DNA of 64,000 nucleotides from Macrosoma leucophasiata (taxonomy: Eukaryota > Arthropoda > Insecta > Lepidoptera > Hedylidae): positions 97,001 through 161,000 of the forward strand of contig JAWQUS010000020.1 in the NCBI GenBank assembly GCA_036365455.1, written 5' to 3'. Under the pieces are notes generated by a model. That model made no database searches, was not told where the DNA came from, and worked only from the letters and a program-made list of their open reading frames with translations. A program made the position numbers and the translations under genes. This document shows positions 59,201 to 63,129 of the stretch, in pieces (the first letter of the stretch is position 1; each line of letters starts with the position of its first letter).

Positions 59201-60456
59201 TTCCATCTTTTATTTTACCGTATGCATATCCGGAACAGTCATGCACGCTTAAATGTCTTTGCCTTTGGCGGCGTCGTGTGGCGGGTTGCTCACTTCCCTC
59301 TAAAATGGTCGAGGAGGGCAATGGCTGTCACATGCGTCATACTCGTGAACGGGTGCTGTTGGTGGGGACTGGTCTGTTCTGGTTTGCAGGGGCTACATCA
59401 CATTTAGTAGATAGCAGTTTATTTGCATCTATGCTATGGACGTTCACATTATTTGATTTTTCACGATAATCTGTAATAGATTTAAGCTCTCATTTAAAAG
59501 AGCTCTTACTGAGTTTGTTGGGTAGCGCAGTTCTTCTCAGTAGTGACTGCACTTGGAACTCTGATAAGTGAATAACTTTGATCTTGACGAATAAGTTTTT
59601 CTTTTTCTTTATTTATCATCATTGAAGGAATTGAAAAATTTTGTGATTATTATGTTTTAACTACTCGTAGTTTAAATTCTAATTTTTAATTTACTATTGA
59701 TATATGATTATGCTTTACTTTATGTAATGGTTATTCACTCTAGGTATTTTACATTTCTTGACGTTTTGAATCGAAATAAAAATATTTTCTATTTATATTT
59801 CTACTGTTATTGAACCACTTCCACTCTGACCTATGTCAAATGTGTAGCCGTCCTGTTTTGTATACAAACCGTTTCGGCATCGTGAGATATTAACGTAGGA
59901 AGTTCGCAGCAGAGGTCTTCGCTCGGTTAAATTTTATTGTTTTAGAAGCACAATCAAGCGGCGTAATCAGATAAGTGCTGCATAACGAGGTAATAGCGAG
60001 AGGCAATTGTGACGGGAACCGGGCGCACACACACAGCCGGCCGGCGGCGAGATCATCGCCCAGCCGCCGCTCTCCCGGGACTCCTCACTGACTCACTGGA
60101 CCAGTCGGACGACACGTCACCGGCCGGCTCGACCGGCCTTCCGTCAACACATCGAAGATGCCGGAACACATGCACTTTTTTCCTGCCGACGTATGAACCG
60201 CCACAATAGACAATAAAGGTCGTGTGACATAACGGGAACGCGAGAAAAAAAGCACACACCGGTTCCGTTCGGAAGCGCAGTTATAATTAGTTATTGGCAT
60301 TTACAAGAGGGGTATTTCGGGGCCGACGCGACGCTCGGAAGCGACATCGAGACACTGGAAACCGTGGTGGAGTGATGCAGGGGTCGTACCGGGGAAAGCG
60401 TTCGCGAGTTCGGGGGCGGCCCAGTCATGGCGCGGCTGGACGATGCAGTGGAACAT
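8496..60456 (-). CDS. srGAP: srGAP-type F-BAR/RhoGAP protein, 17-exon gene without a visible SH3 exon
   Basis: Coding exons in order: 60456-60390, 46446-46263, 45643-45465, 44571-44339, 43662-43534, 39653-39429, 38448-38116, 38035-37783, 37610-37486, 37413-37220, 36959-36741, 34543-34368, 24106-24037, 20417-20330, 13729-13578, 9152-8949, 8823-8496. Every junction has GT/AG sites and matching phase; the total is 3159 nt (1052 residues). The F-BAR region spans about residues 23-480 and shapes membrane protrusions in the cytoplasm. RhoGAP spans about 515-705 and stimulates GTP hydrolysis by Rho-family GTPases downstream of Robo receptors. The arginine finger is near residue 543 ([12 protein letters not shown]) and the conserved Asn is in [16 protein letters not shown]. 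The tail is acidic, then Pro-rich. Vertebrate srGAPs (about 1085 residues) have an SH3 after RhoGAP; none is seen here. Exons are extremely GC-rich; introns carry most of the window's transposons. Confidence 0.88.
8949..9152 (-). CDS. srGAP: srGAP exon 16
   Basis: Acceptor GCACACAG; donor CACCG|GTCAGT. It encodes [18 protein letters not shown], a repeated PPE/CAEPAE low-complexity run, then [19 protein letters not shown]. The split Arg codon joins exon 17 in frame. Confidence 0.82.
9355..11000 (+). mobile_element. 5'-truncated LINE, degenerate reverse transcriptase
   Basis: Reverse transcriptase frames 9372-9722, 9723-10004 and 10008-10706 are separated by in-frame stops. Visible motifs are [24 protein letters not shown] and the catalytic box LLYADDAV, then a thumb with [17 protein letters not shown] and [15 protein letters not shown]. 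The end is A/T-rich (AAATAAATAAT). The family recurs in both arms of the large inverted repeat. Clade is uncertain (RTE-like at best). It is dead as it stands. Confidence 0.85.
11406..12681 (-). mobile_element. Mariner-like element, mori type, defective copy 1
   Basis: Terminal repeats TTAGGTTGGGGAA and TTCCCCAACCTA bound 1276 bp, the same length as copy 2. The transposase is broken: an N-terminal piece near 12337-12131 (plus earlier frames) and a C-terminal frame 11997-11458. Motifs include [10 protein letters not shown] and [10 protein letters not shown]. The third catalytic Asp of the DD34D triad is replaced by Asn (LAPSN where copy 2 has LAPSD), so it could not transpose itself. Confidence 0.88.
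12708..12992 (-). mobile_element. SINE-like repeat (family A), minus orientation
   Basis: Reverse complement of the unit at 55913-56200: head GGTGGTAGAGCTCCAGTGAC, middle TGTTCCGGTCAGGTGGTAAT, tail poly(A). Related copies lie at 34610-35070, 47625-47880 and 55913-56200. The head resembles lepidopteran Metulj-type SINEs. Confidence 0.75.
13578..13729 (-). CDS. srGAP: srGAP exon 15 (Pro-rich heptad repeat)
   Basis: Acceptor GCGCAG; donor TGCAG|GTCAGT. It encodes VTSAAPAP followed by three tandem heptads HPAPPGP from a 21-bp repeat, then [15 protein letters not shown]. Starts phase 0 and ends with two bases completed by exon 16. Such Pro-rich tails are possible SH3 ligands. Confidence 0.82.
14230..14352 (+). 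repeat. Lepidopteran interspersed repeat tail, copy 1
   Basis: Contains CAGACAGACGGATAGACAG then CTACGGAACCCTTAAAA, which recurs at 15240-15325. This is a common dispersed 3'-end motif; the family is not assigned. Confidence 0.5.
15200..15325 (+). repeat. Lepidopteran interspersed repeat tail, copy 2
   Basis: Contains CGAACAGACAGACATGACG, AAGGGTTCCG and CTACGGAACTCTAAAA, matching the copy at 14230-14352. Confidence 0.5.
15958..16001. repeat. Hairpin, 18-bp arms with one mismatch
   Basis: GGTTAGCCGTCACTG pairs with CAGTGACGGCTGACC. Confidence 0.75.
17005..17232. mobile_element. MITE with about 50-bp terminal inverted repeats, copy 1
   Basis: CTACCGCCTATCTGTATTGC leads into TGACATTGTCATTGCTGTCA; the complement ends GATAGGCGGTAG. 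The interior has no coding capacity and matches the copy at 19597-19825 in opposite orientation. Confidence 0.75.
17847..17911. repeat. Perfect hairpin, 29-bp arms, 7-bp loop
   Basis: Arms 17847-17875 and 17883-17911 are exact reverse complements. Confidence 0.9.
17960..18060 (-). mobile_element. tRNA-derived SINE
   Basis: On the minus strand a B-box-like GGTTCGATCCCCGCACCG is followed by AGACAAATATTTGTGG, a lepidopteran SINE pattern. The upstream CCGATTGATCTGAGGGTCG gives an anticodon-arm-like segment. Confidence 0.6.
18236..19130. repeat. 26-bp GC-rich minisatellite, about 34 copies
   Basis: The unit CACCGCGCGCCCTGCTCTAC plus CACGCT repeats almost without change. Two units read CACGCA instead of CACGCT, at 18621 and 18933, exactly 312 bp (12 units) apart, which points to block duplication by unequal exchange. 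All three forward frames stay open because 26 is not a multiple of 3 and no frame has a stop; the long frames at 18074-19274 are not genes. Confidence 0.95.
19597..19825. mobile_element. MITE, copy 2 of the family at 17005-17232
   Basis: Same termini (GTCATTGTCATTGCTGTCAA; GACAGCAATGGCAACGAC) and same interior (GATAATGGTAGATTGTTTCG on this strand), in reverse orientation. Confidence 0.7.
20140..20272. repeat. (TG)n microsatellite interrupted by G tracts
   Basis: About 130 bp of TG dinucleotides with runs of up to ten G, about 60 bp downstream of srGAP exon 14's donor in transcript direction. Confidence 0.95.
20330..20417 (-). CDS. srGAP: srGAP exon 14
   Basis: Acceptor GTCGGCAG; donor CCCAG|GTACTA. 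It encodes [20 protein letters not shown] and ends LRRAQ, a Glu/Pro repeat. The first base completes the Arg codon begun in exon 13. Confidence 0.82.
20850..23545 (+). mobile_element. 5'-truncated CR1/jockey-type LINE with a mostly intact RT frame
   Basis: Frame 20824-21357 holds the end of the endonuclease/linker region. Frame 21735-23030 (431 codons) carries reverse transcriptase motifs: [55 protein letters not shown], and the catalytic box LYADDMK. A third frame, 22972-23265, continues the C-terminal domain after a frameshift. The element ends in an A-rich tail near 23545. It opposes the host gene and is broken by truncation, a frameshift and stops near 21357-21650. Confidence 0.88.
23580..23880 (-). 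pseudogene. Reverse transcriptase fragment of another CR1-like LINE
   Basis: Minus-strand translation gives [18 protein letters not shown] and [13 protein letters not shown], with [20 protein letters not shown] before them. Stops interrupt it. It is the palm/thumb part of a LINE RT related to the copies at 28292-29263 and 55440-59165. Confidence 0.75.
23955..24030. repeat. TGTGT/GGTGT minisatellite
   Basis: Imperfect TGTGTTGTGT and TGTGTGGTGT units abut the donor of srGAP exon 13. Confidence 0.85.
24037..24106 (-). CDS. srGAP: srGAP exon 13
   Basis: Acceptor GTGTTGCAG; donor ACCAG|GTCGGT. It encodes (E)[19 protein letters not shown] followed by GRT and two bases of an Arg codon. Two leading bases complete a Glu codon from exon 12, so exons 12 and 13 join directly in frame. 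Confidence 0.78.
24509..25796 (-). mobile_element. Mariner-like element, full length, frameshifted transposase
   Basis: Termini CGAGGTGGATCCAAAAGTTC and GGATCCACCCTCG are flanked by TA (24507-24508, 25797-25798); length 1288 bp. The transposase starts at 25617 and reads 262 codons with helix-turn-helix regions ([28 protein letters not shown]) and the first catalytic Asp ([10 protein letters not shown]). It is then disrupted just after LFHQD, where the second catalytic motif sits. Downstream pieces ([17 protein letters not shown]) are in other frames. It cannot encode an active enzyme. The inner part is the outer end of the left palindrome arm. Confidence 0.9.
25925..27500 (-). mobile_element. 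LINE (same family as 9355-11000), left-arm copy
   Basis: Frames 27490-27263, 27296-26676 and 26707-25970 encode RT pieces: [56 protein letters not shown]. The first two are separated by a 13-bp insertion at the hairpin near 27318-27357, and a frameshift follows the catalytic box. The 3' end has the family tail seen at 61565-61640 and 62970-63050. Confidence 0.88.
28013..28190. repeat. 20-bp tandem repeat, about 9 copies (left arm)
   Basis: The unit GTATCACAGTCAATCTTAGA repeats with single-base variants; mirrored at 29366-29543. No unique spacers, so not CRISPR. Confidence 0.95.
28248..29308 (-). mobile_element. Spacer of the inverted repeat: CR1-like LINE RT fragment
   Basis: Frame 29263-28292 (323 codons) contains [47 protein letters not shown] and [15 protein letters not shown], the RT thumb/C-terminal region. 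It is nearly the same protein as 58126-59120. LINE similarity begins near 29170, leaving 29171-29308 unassigned. The LINE tail probably continues into the left arm to about 27770, where a segment like 59500-59660 occurs. Confidence 0.85.
29366..29543. repeat. 20-bp tandem repeat, about 9 copies (right arm)
   Basis: Mirror copy of 28013-28190 with the same variant units in the same order, so the duplication postdates the repeat's divergence. Confidence 0.95.
30056..31631 (+). mobile_element. LINE, right-arm copy
   Basis: Frames 30066-30293, 30260-30880 and 30849-31586 are identical to those of the left arm. The 13-bp hairpin insertion is at 30199-30238. The 3' tail reads GATATCTGGCGCTCTACACT then CCCCGTTAGGGACCTGGCGT. 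Confidence 0.88.
31761..32801 (+). mobile_element. Mariner-like element, right-arm copy, truncated
   Basis: Begins CGAGGGTGGATCCAAAAATT after a TA. Transposase frame 31939-32727 is identical to the left-arm copy, including the disruption after LFHQD. The last part of the gene and the second terminal repeat are missing because the duplication ends at 32801. Confidence 0.9.
32810..33032 (-). pseudogene. Fragment of a different mariner/Tc-type transposase
   Basis: Minus-strand frames give [11 protein letters not shown] and, one frame away, [13 protein letters not shown] with SVEDLKDKV. This is the C-terminal catalytic signature of insect transposases of the DDE class (usually SPDLTPLDFFLWG). 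It is broken by a frameshift and abuts the outer end of the right arm. Confidence 0.65.
33400..33680 (-). repeat. Empty-site relative of the hAT target repeat
   Basis: Minus-strand sequence resembles 2690-2772 joined directly to 5086-5180: CCGAAACTAGTT, TTCAGGTATTTTTAAT, then TATTTTATCCCAAAATTAAT and GGTGAACAGTCAATAC. The hAT at 2773-5077 is absent here. This part of the interval 33030-34360 is otherwise without recognisable genes. Confidence 0.7.
33729..33768. repeat. Perfect hairpin, 18-bp arms, 4-bp loop
   Basis: TTTAATAAATGAATAAAA pairs exactly with 33751-33768. Confidence 0.85.
34368..34543 (-). CDS. srGAP: srGAP exon 12 (acidic linker)
   Basis: Acceptor TGTAATCAG; donor GAAG|GTAACT. 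It encodes a Gly/Glu-rich run ([27 protein letters not shown]) ending [20 protein letters not shown]. It begins with one base that completes a Ser codon from exon 11. The acidic character fits the RhoGAP-SH3 linker of vertebrate srGAPs. Low complexity makes this the weakest middle exon, but both phases fit. Confidence 0.7.
34610..35070 (+). mobile_element. Two tandem SINE-like (family A) copies
   Basis: A partial copy (34610-34770) is followed by a complete one (34785-35065), each starting TGATAGTAGAGCTTCAGTGA or TGGTGGTAGAGCTCCAGTGA. The second ends in ACATAAAAAAAAAACC. Confidence 0.75.
35110..36430 (-). mobile_element. 5'-truncated LINE inserted at the edge of srGAP exon 11 repeats
   Basis: Frame 36284-35346 (312 codons) is an RT C-terminal half: [59 protein letters not shown]. 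Further upstream in another frame LLLDFSNAF and [16 protein letters not shown] are recognisable with a stop between. The 3' end is a TTA-type microsatellite near 35110. It lies in sense with the host gene. The upper end butts on the 125-bp repeat at 36431. Confidence 0.85.
36431..36865. repeat. 125-bp tandem repeat that duplicates the end and donor site of srGAP exon 11
   Basis: GTAGAGCGTGTGCGGCGCGA starts at 36431, 36514, 36639 and 36764. The last two intervals are 125 bp; the first is 42 bp shorter by a deletion. Each unit has the exon's last codons, its donor (CCCAG|GTACTG) and intronic CCCCTCCCC tracts; full units also include CTTCCCGCAG, which looks like an acceptor. Confidence 0.93.
36741..36959 (-). 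CDS. srGAP: srGAP exon 11 (end of RhoGAP)
   Basis: Acceptor GTCTGCAG; donor CCCAG|GTACTG. It encodes [31 protein letters not shown], then [20 protein letters not shown] and LYTRPPPAP. The Asn in [12 protein letters not shown] is the conserved RhoGAP Asn. The join with exon 10 gives [15 protein letters not shown], the same spacing as vertebrate srGAP. Confidence 0.9.
37220..37413 (-). CDS. srGAP: srGAP exon 10 (RhoGAP middle)
   Basis: Acceptor CTGCGCAG; donor GCGCA|GTACGT, chosen because it gives the family spacing into exon 11. It encodes [20 protein letters not shown] and later [19 protein letters not shown] is a conserved RhoGAP helix carrying the Lys and Arg that contact the GTPase. Confidence 0.9.
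37486..37610 (-). CDS. srGAP: srGAP exon 9 (RhoGAP arginine finger)
   Basis: Acceptor GCTTGCAG; donor CTCC|GTGAGT. It encodes [20 protein letters not shown] and [19 protein letters not shown]. The Arg of VFRVSG is the catalytic arginine finger. The pattern [14 protein letters not shown] is a hallmark of srGAPs among RhoGAPs. Confidence 0.93.
37783..38035 (-). CDS. srGAP: srGAP exon 8 (end of F-BAR, start of RhoGAP)
   Basis: Acceptor ATCTGCAG; donor TACG|GTGCGT. It begins [20 protein letters not shown] (last F-BAR helix), then a Gly/Ala/Pro linker, then [20 protein letters not shown] and VIATYG, the first RhoGAP helix. Confidence 0.88.
38116..38448 (-). CDS. srGAP: srGAP exon 7 (F-BAR coiled coil)
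   Basis: Acceptor CACCCGCAG; donor CTCGCG|GTACGC; 111 whole codons. It encodes a charged coiled coil ([36 protein letters not shown]) and a Pro/Ala insert, then [15 protein letters not shown]. The end matches the family's ETEQFYF position. Confidence 0.87.
39170..39455. repeat. 70-bp tandem repeat duplicating the donor site of srGAP exon 6
   Basis: CACTCACCTGGTCGGGCGG recurs every 70 bp, giving four donor sites (minus strand, exon ends at 39429, 39359, 39289 and 39219). The unit also has the last exon codons (GAAPPDQ) and GTAGGGCAGGGGGCGCGGCC. Confidence 0.95.
39429..39653 (-). CDS. srGAP: srGAP exon 6 (F-BAR)
   Basis: Acceptor GTGTTGCAG; first of four donors CCAG|GTGAGT; 75 whole codons. 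It encodes [20 protein letters not shown] and [20 protein letters not shown], then [14 protein letters not shown]. This corresponds to the family segment ending SDKQRFMEMYPAAFCPP. Confidence 0.88.
39807..39914. repeat. Inverted repeat, 28-bp arms, long loop
   Basis: CACTCACACAAACATGCGCA at the left pairs with TGCGCATGTTTGTGTTAGTG at the right, one mismatch, around a loop of about 50 bp in intron 5. Confidence 0.8.
40720..42050 (-). mobile_element. RTE-type LINE, degenerate, nested in the hAT
   Basis: Minus-strand frame 41097-40780 gives [20 protein letters not shown] and [17 protein letters not shown], a typical RTE C-terminus. Upstream the RT palm reads [19 protein letters not shown], with Asn replacing the first Asp of the FADD box, and frames are broken. 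The 3' tail, ACGTCCACTGCTGAACAAAG on the plus strand, is the common lepidopteran RTE end. Confidence 0.85.
42184..42270. repeat. Perfect hairpin, 41-bp arms, 5-bp loop
   Basis: Arms 42184-42224 and 42230-42270 are exact complements; the loop is ACATT. Confidence 0.93.
43203..43266. repeat. Hairpin, 19-bp perfect arms with an inner stem
   Basis: CCAGTCGGTCGATGAAAAC pairs with 43248-43266; GGCTAA/TTAGCC forms an inner stem. Confidence 0.85.
43477..43520. repeat. 9-bp tandem repeat (AGGTGTGAA)
   Basis: About five units, immediately downstream of the exon 5 donor in transcript direction. Confidence 0.9.
43534..43662 (-). CDS. srGAP: srGAP exon 5 (F-BAR)
   Basis: Acceptor TCCCCCAG after a long pyrimidine tract; donor CTG|GTCGGT; 43 codons. 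[20 protein letters not shown] and LDDVADVML correspond to the family segment ARNEYLLTLEATNASVFKYY. Confidence 0.92.
44339..44571 (-). CDS. srGAP: srGAP exon 4 (F-BAR)
   Basis: Acceptor GTGTGCAG; donor GACAAG|GTGAGC. It encodes [20 protein letters not shown], an Ala-rich helix, a His/Pro loop ([12 protein letters not shown]) and [12 protein letters not shown]. The first codon (Val) is split with exon 3. Confidence 0.87.
44925..44970 (-). repeat. Short dispersed-element end (ACTAGCTGCGCCCACGACTT)
   Basis: A very common lepidopteran repeat terminus; a related end in the other orientation is at 54605-54655. May be a Helitron-like 3' end or a LINE tail. Confidence 0.4.
45465..45643 (-). CDS. srGAP: srGAP exon 3 (F-BAR)
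   Basis: Acceptor GTCGCCAG; donor CATCG|GTACGT. It encodes [36 protein letters not shown] and [21 protein letters not shown] matches the conserved SKDHATLSDIY of vertebrate srGAPs. Confidence 0.9.
45735..45795 (-). mobile_element. LINE 3'-tail fragment (family of 9355-11000)
   Basis: GAGCGCCAGATATCCCGGTC is the reverse complement of the tail seen at 31550-31570 and 61570-61640. Confidence 0.6.
46263..46446 (-). CDS. srGAP: srGAP exon 2 (F-BAR start)
   Basis: Acceptor CGTTGCAG; donor CACAA|GTATCT. It encodes (D)[19 protein letters not shown], then [20 protein letters not shown] and [15 protein letters not shown]. It aligns with the family start EIRAQLVEQ...FFRKKAEIETEYSRNLEKLAERF. Confidence 0.92.
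46657..46890 (+). mobile_element. 5S-rRNA-derived SINE, 5'-truncated
   Basis: Starts in the 5S-like block (GTGACCGCCAGTGGC) and continues through TTTCCGTGCTTCGGAGGGCA, TAGCAGTCGTTAAACC and CATTGGAGCAGCGTGGTGGA, in the same order as 49000-49367. Confidence 0.75.
47221..47280. repeat. Hairpin, 17-bp arms
   Basis: AATTTGATTACAATATA pairs with TATATTGTAATCAAATT at 47264-47280. Confidence 0.8.
47625..47880 (+). mobile_element. SINE-like repeat (family A)
   Basis: TGGTGGTAGAGCTCCAGTGA head, TGTTCCGGTCAGGTGGTAAT middle, AACTGCATGCTTGTTTGC then an A tract. A short internal deletion removes part of the head (GCACCACCGC). Confidence 0.75.
48172..48316. repeat. Hairpin, 66-bp arms with two mismatches
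   Basis: Arms 48172-48237 and 48251-48316 around a 13-bp loop. Confidence 0.92.
49000..49367 (+). mobile_element. 5S-rRNA-derived SINE, full length with target duplication
   Basis: The same 11 bases, ATTAATGGTAA, flank both sides (48989-48999, 49368-49378). The head at about 49052-49097 (GGTTAAGCACTACGGGCGCG, GATGGGTGACCGC) matches the internal promoter region of arthropod 5S rRNA (A box, intermediate element, C box). A family body follows, then an (ATT)n tail. It would be transcribed by pol III and mobilised by a LINE. Confidence 0.8.
49380..51660. other. AT-rich intronic sequence, no feature recognised
   Basis: No coding frame with family features, no tandem array and no clear terminal repeats, except a dispersed-repeat end near 51240-51310. 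Confidence 0.6.
51666..52171. mobile_element. hAT-type MITE with 8-bp target duplication
   Basis: TAGACCTGAGTC and complement GACTCAGGTCTA bound 506 bp; ACACAAGG lies on both sides (51658-51665, 52172-52179). The interior is full of GATCG/CGATC and GGGTCATTTGGGTCG-type motifs; no coding capacity. Confidence 0.82.
52543..53818 (-). mobile_element. Mariner-like element, mori type, copy 2, one frameshift from intact
   Basis: Termini TTAGGTTGAGGAAAAAGTTT and CTTTTTCCCGAACCTA, 1276 bp. The transposase is in two overlapping frames: 53635-53273 (helix-turn-helix DNA-binding part, ending in the RYLGTSRAH frame) and 53352-52615 (catalytic part). The catalytic frame has all three acidic residues: [14 protein letters not shown] and LAPSD, with 34 residues between the last two (DD34D). 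A frameshift near 53330 separates the halves, so it is defective as it stands. Confidence 0.92.
54605..54655 (+). repeat. Helitron-like or LINE terminus
   Basis: GCGGGCGAAGCCGCGGGC can form a short stem and is followed by AACAGCTAG then T, the arrangement of a Helitron 3' end (hairpin then CTAG before T). The other end was not found. Confidence 0.4.
55913..56200 (+). mobile_element. SINE-like repeat (family A) inserted in LINE endonuclease
   Basis: The best family A copy: TGGTGGTAGAGCTCCAGTGA to ACTGCATGCTTGTTTACC and an A tract of about 15. It splits the LINE endonuclease frame. Confidence 0.85.
56897..57015. repeat. 119-bp foldback insertion with 14-bp direct repeats
   Basis: GATCCTAACATATT occurs at 56883-56896 and 57016-57029. 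Between them lies an inverted repeat (GAAATAAAACTATT ... AATAGTTTTATTTC) plus about 30 bp. The LINE protein motif DPNIL is encoded on both sides, so the insert duplicated its target. Confidence 0.7.
60390..60456 (-). CDS. srGAP: srGAP exon 1, proposed start codon
   Basis: ATG at 60456 reads [20 protein letters not shown] then FP and one base, with donor CCCCG|GTACGA. That base plus the first two of exon 2 make GAC (Asp), giving [11 protein letters not shown] with correct phase. The total reading frame then divides by three. It lies in a CpG-rich block, as first exons often do. The N-terminus differs from vertebrate srGAPs, and the 13.9-kb gap to exon 2 leaves room for another first exon. Confidence 0.6.
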
Positions 60457-60650
60457 GGGAGCGCCTCGAGGTGGGCGACGGTCGGCCGGGGACTGCCGCG
60501 GCCGCCGCGCAGCCTCCGAGCGCCCTCCCCCCCCCGCGCCCGCGCCCGCACTCCTCGCTCCCTCGCCCTGGCGCAGCACCCTCCGCGTCACGCCGGTCAC
60601 GAGCGAGCGACGGATCGAGCGACTGTACGCCGCACCCCGCACACGTGTAC
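60457..60650 (-). promoter_or_regulatory. CpG-rich 5' UTR / promoter region of srGAP (proposed)
   Basis: GC-rich leader directly upstream of the proposed start codon, with no in-frame ATG before it. No TATA box is obvious. A second CpG-rich block at 61230-61440 could be another promoter. Confidence 0.4.
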
Positions 60651-60935
60651 TGCTTATTAGTTGTTTATTTATATAAAGTCCAGTTTTGTATCACTGCCAA
60701 ATAATTTTTCGTAGAAAACACATGATTTGCGAAGTGAGTCGCGTTCGTTGTGTTATGTAGCCAAAAGATTTTGTAATGAAATATATTCAAACACGACAAG
60801 CCGGTTCATAACAATCGATCAGCTGTTCTCTTCACTGATAGTAGACCGAACATTGTCAGAGGTTACTAACTCATTTGCTAACATAATCCGCTAAGAAAAA
60901 TACTGTTTACCTACTGTTTTAAAATACTTAATCTG

Positions 60936-60991
60936 CCACCGATAACACTAAATGATACTTTTATTAAAGTATCATTTAGTTTTATCGGTGG
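60936..60991. repeat. Hairpin, 26-bp arms with one mismatch, 4-bp loop
   Basis: CCACCGATAACACTAAATGA pairs with TCATTTAGTTTTATCGGTGG. Confidence 0.88.
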
Positions 60992-61564
60992 GAGATTTAA
61001 GCTAAAGATTCTCTACAGTAGCGTAGAGTAAAATCTAGTAGGTATTTATTTGTTCTTAGACGTCCTTATAGTGCGGATTTAAGTTTAAGGTCCCTAATAC
61101 ATTGCTGTCAGTATGATTTGCTTGCGCGTTTTATCAAATCACATAAAAGCGACACAATGAGCTTGAATCGAGCGAACAATCTGCGATGAATTCAATGTTA
61201 ATGATTTAAGTAACATACATTTCAGGTAGTTTATCGAACAATGGAGCTGAGTAGTGGCGACGGCCGCGGCGGCAAAAGTTTCGTGGAAGTAGGAATACAT
61301 TAGAGAGCGGGCGAGGTGTCGCGCACAAAGCCGGCTGTATGCGGGAGCAGGCCGAGCGAGGCCCGAGCGCAGAGCGCAGCAGATGCACGGCGCAGCGCGG
61401 CGTCACGCGGCGTGCGGGGAGGGTGCCCCAGGGTTGCCAACCCTGCCGGCATTGTTACTCACTCTTATCATTGTTTATTTACGGGTGTTTTCACACCAAA
61501 GCAATCGTTTCAAAACACGTAAGTATGGCTACGAATAACAATAAGAAGCAGCACGGCAGGTGTG

Positions 61565-61640
61565 TCAAGTCTGGGATATCTGGCGCTCCACACTCTCGTG
61601 CTTACCCTGTTAGAGACTGGACGTGAAGATACATATAATA
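61565..61640 (+). mobile_element. LINE 3'-tail fragment
   Basis: GGGATATCTGGCGCTCCACA, then CCCTGTTAGAGACTGGACGT and AAGATACATATA, the tail of the family at 30056-31631. Confidence 0.75.
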
Positions 61641-62960
61641 TAATAACAAAAAATGTATAAGTAGATGCTTAAAATAATAATAATATTAAAATCATGTGGC
61701 CCAACCACATGAATTTAATGAGTATCTAGGTATATACCTACAACTTACGAACTAAGGATACTAAAGTAAAAATGTTCTATTCTTTGGCCTCAAGAACACT
61801 AGCCCAGCCAGATAGCCCCAGTGAATTTTTAAGTGTATGTTTAGTAAGTAGGTAGGTGCGTGTTATCAATGAGGAAAAAATCGGCTATCAGGCATAATCA
61901 CAAGAATAATTGAATAAAAGGTAGGTAGGCCCGGTAGGTTAATTTGAATGTCCCTCCCTGCTTCCGACACCGCATATAGGCCTTGTATCATAAAGATACA
62001 CCTATATACCTAAATGTTTGTGTGAACAAGGAACATTCACGATATTAACACTTCCGCCTCTTGGACAGCCCTGTGCGAGCGGTGGCGGGCGTGGCGGCGA
62101 ACATCGCGCAACTGGTTTGAAAGAGCACATCTGCATACTACATAAACAAACAATATTTCCCCTCCGCCCCCTCCCCCGCCGGCGCCCCTACCGTCGCCCT
62201 TGCCGGCGCCGCTACCGAAGCGCACCACACTTCACCACAGTTCAATATTATAACCATTAGAAAGTCATCGATGCTAACGAGCTGGGGAGTTATTTTATTG
62301 GGGAGTCGCGTCGATAAAAACGAATCATATAAATTTATGATTTACTCTCACGAAAATATCACTACGTGTACCAGTTTACTCTGGAAGAGTGATATTCTTG
62401 ACTGACGCGAGCAATAACACTGCTGGCTAGTAAGACACATTCATTGTATCTCTAGTACTAGTAGGTAATGTAATGTTTCTTTATTAGCTTCATTTTCGAA
62501 TGGACGTAAATGTGCCAGATTATAGTTATTATCGAATTTTGTTGAACCCTCTTAATAAGGTATATCTACTTCTAGAATGACCGTGAAGATAGAATCGGTA
62601 AACAATGAAGATTTAAACTTCTAATGGTGTAGGTAAGATTGAAGCGGTGTCACTGAACAATATCGGCGCAAGGAGAAGAGTTAGTCAATGATCAACTGAT
62701 CGAAGAACAGATCGACGTGATAATTCTTATTACTAAGTATATTTATAACAAAAATTAATGACAGTTTTTTTATGTCAACCGGTTGACACATCATGCCGAC
62801 GGTCCACCTGATGGAAAGTGGTCATTGTCGCCAATGAACATTTGCAACCAGGTGAGTTGCCAACGTACCTACTGCCGGCCCTAATGAGGTAATGGATATA
62901 CACCAATACGCTGATTTATTGGACGATCACAGCCTAGGTATGTCAGTAAACTGGAAGAGT
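61640..62960. other. Intergenic sequence, nothing firm
   Basis: AT-rich with a small GC-rich patch at 62060-62220 that has no supported frame. Confidence 0.5.
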
Positions 62961-62969
62961 GTTTGAGTT

Positions 62970-63050
62970 TGGAGCTTGGACCGGGATATCTAGCGCTCCA
63001 CATTCTCAGCCTACCCCGTAAGGAACTTGGCGTGAATACTTGACTTGCAT
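62970..63050 (+). mobile_element. LINE 3'-tail fragment
   Basis: CCGGGATATCTAGCGCTCCA and CCTACCCCGTAAGGAACTTG, then CGTGAATAC; second isolated tail of the same LINE family. Confidence 0.7.
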
Positions 63051-63129
63051 CGTCGGGCTACTGCCTATAGTGAATGACTTATAATAATAATCCAATAGAT
63101 ATTCATGAATACCAATTTAATAATAAAAT

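Larger units (their letters stand above)
55440..59800 (+). mobile_element. Degenerate CR1-like LINE with endonuclease and RT, interrupted
   Basis: Endonuclease remnants: [18 protein letters not shown] (about 55830-55905), then after a [14 protein letters not shown] and [12 protein letters not shown] (56430-56565), and [14 protein letters not shown] follows in frames 57248-58105, 58126-58401 and 58459-58923: [63 protein letters not shown] and [11 protein letters not shown]. Several stops and frameshifts break it. A 3' region with a common tail follows (to about 59660-59800). Confidence 0.88.
46447..60389 (-). other. srGAP intron 1 (13.9 kb)
   Basis: Rich in transposons: 5S-type SINEs (46657-46890, 49000-49367), SINE-like units (47625, 55913), a hAT MITE (51666), a mariner (52543), and a degenerate LINE (55440-59800). 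Most of 49380-51660 and 53820-54600 is AT-rich without a recognisable feature, apart from a repeat terminus CCCCCGAAGGAAGAAGAGGG near 51240. The stretch 47040-47600 is dominated by GTAATTAC-type motifs in both orientations. Confidence 0.7.

Noticed and set aside
61525..61559. Small first exon on the + strand (MATNNNKKQHG, donor GGCAG|GTGTGT)
   Set aside because: Eleven codons with a plausible donor near a CpG-rich block, but no downstream exon in the window to support it; a LINE tail follows at once.
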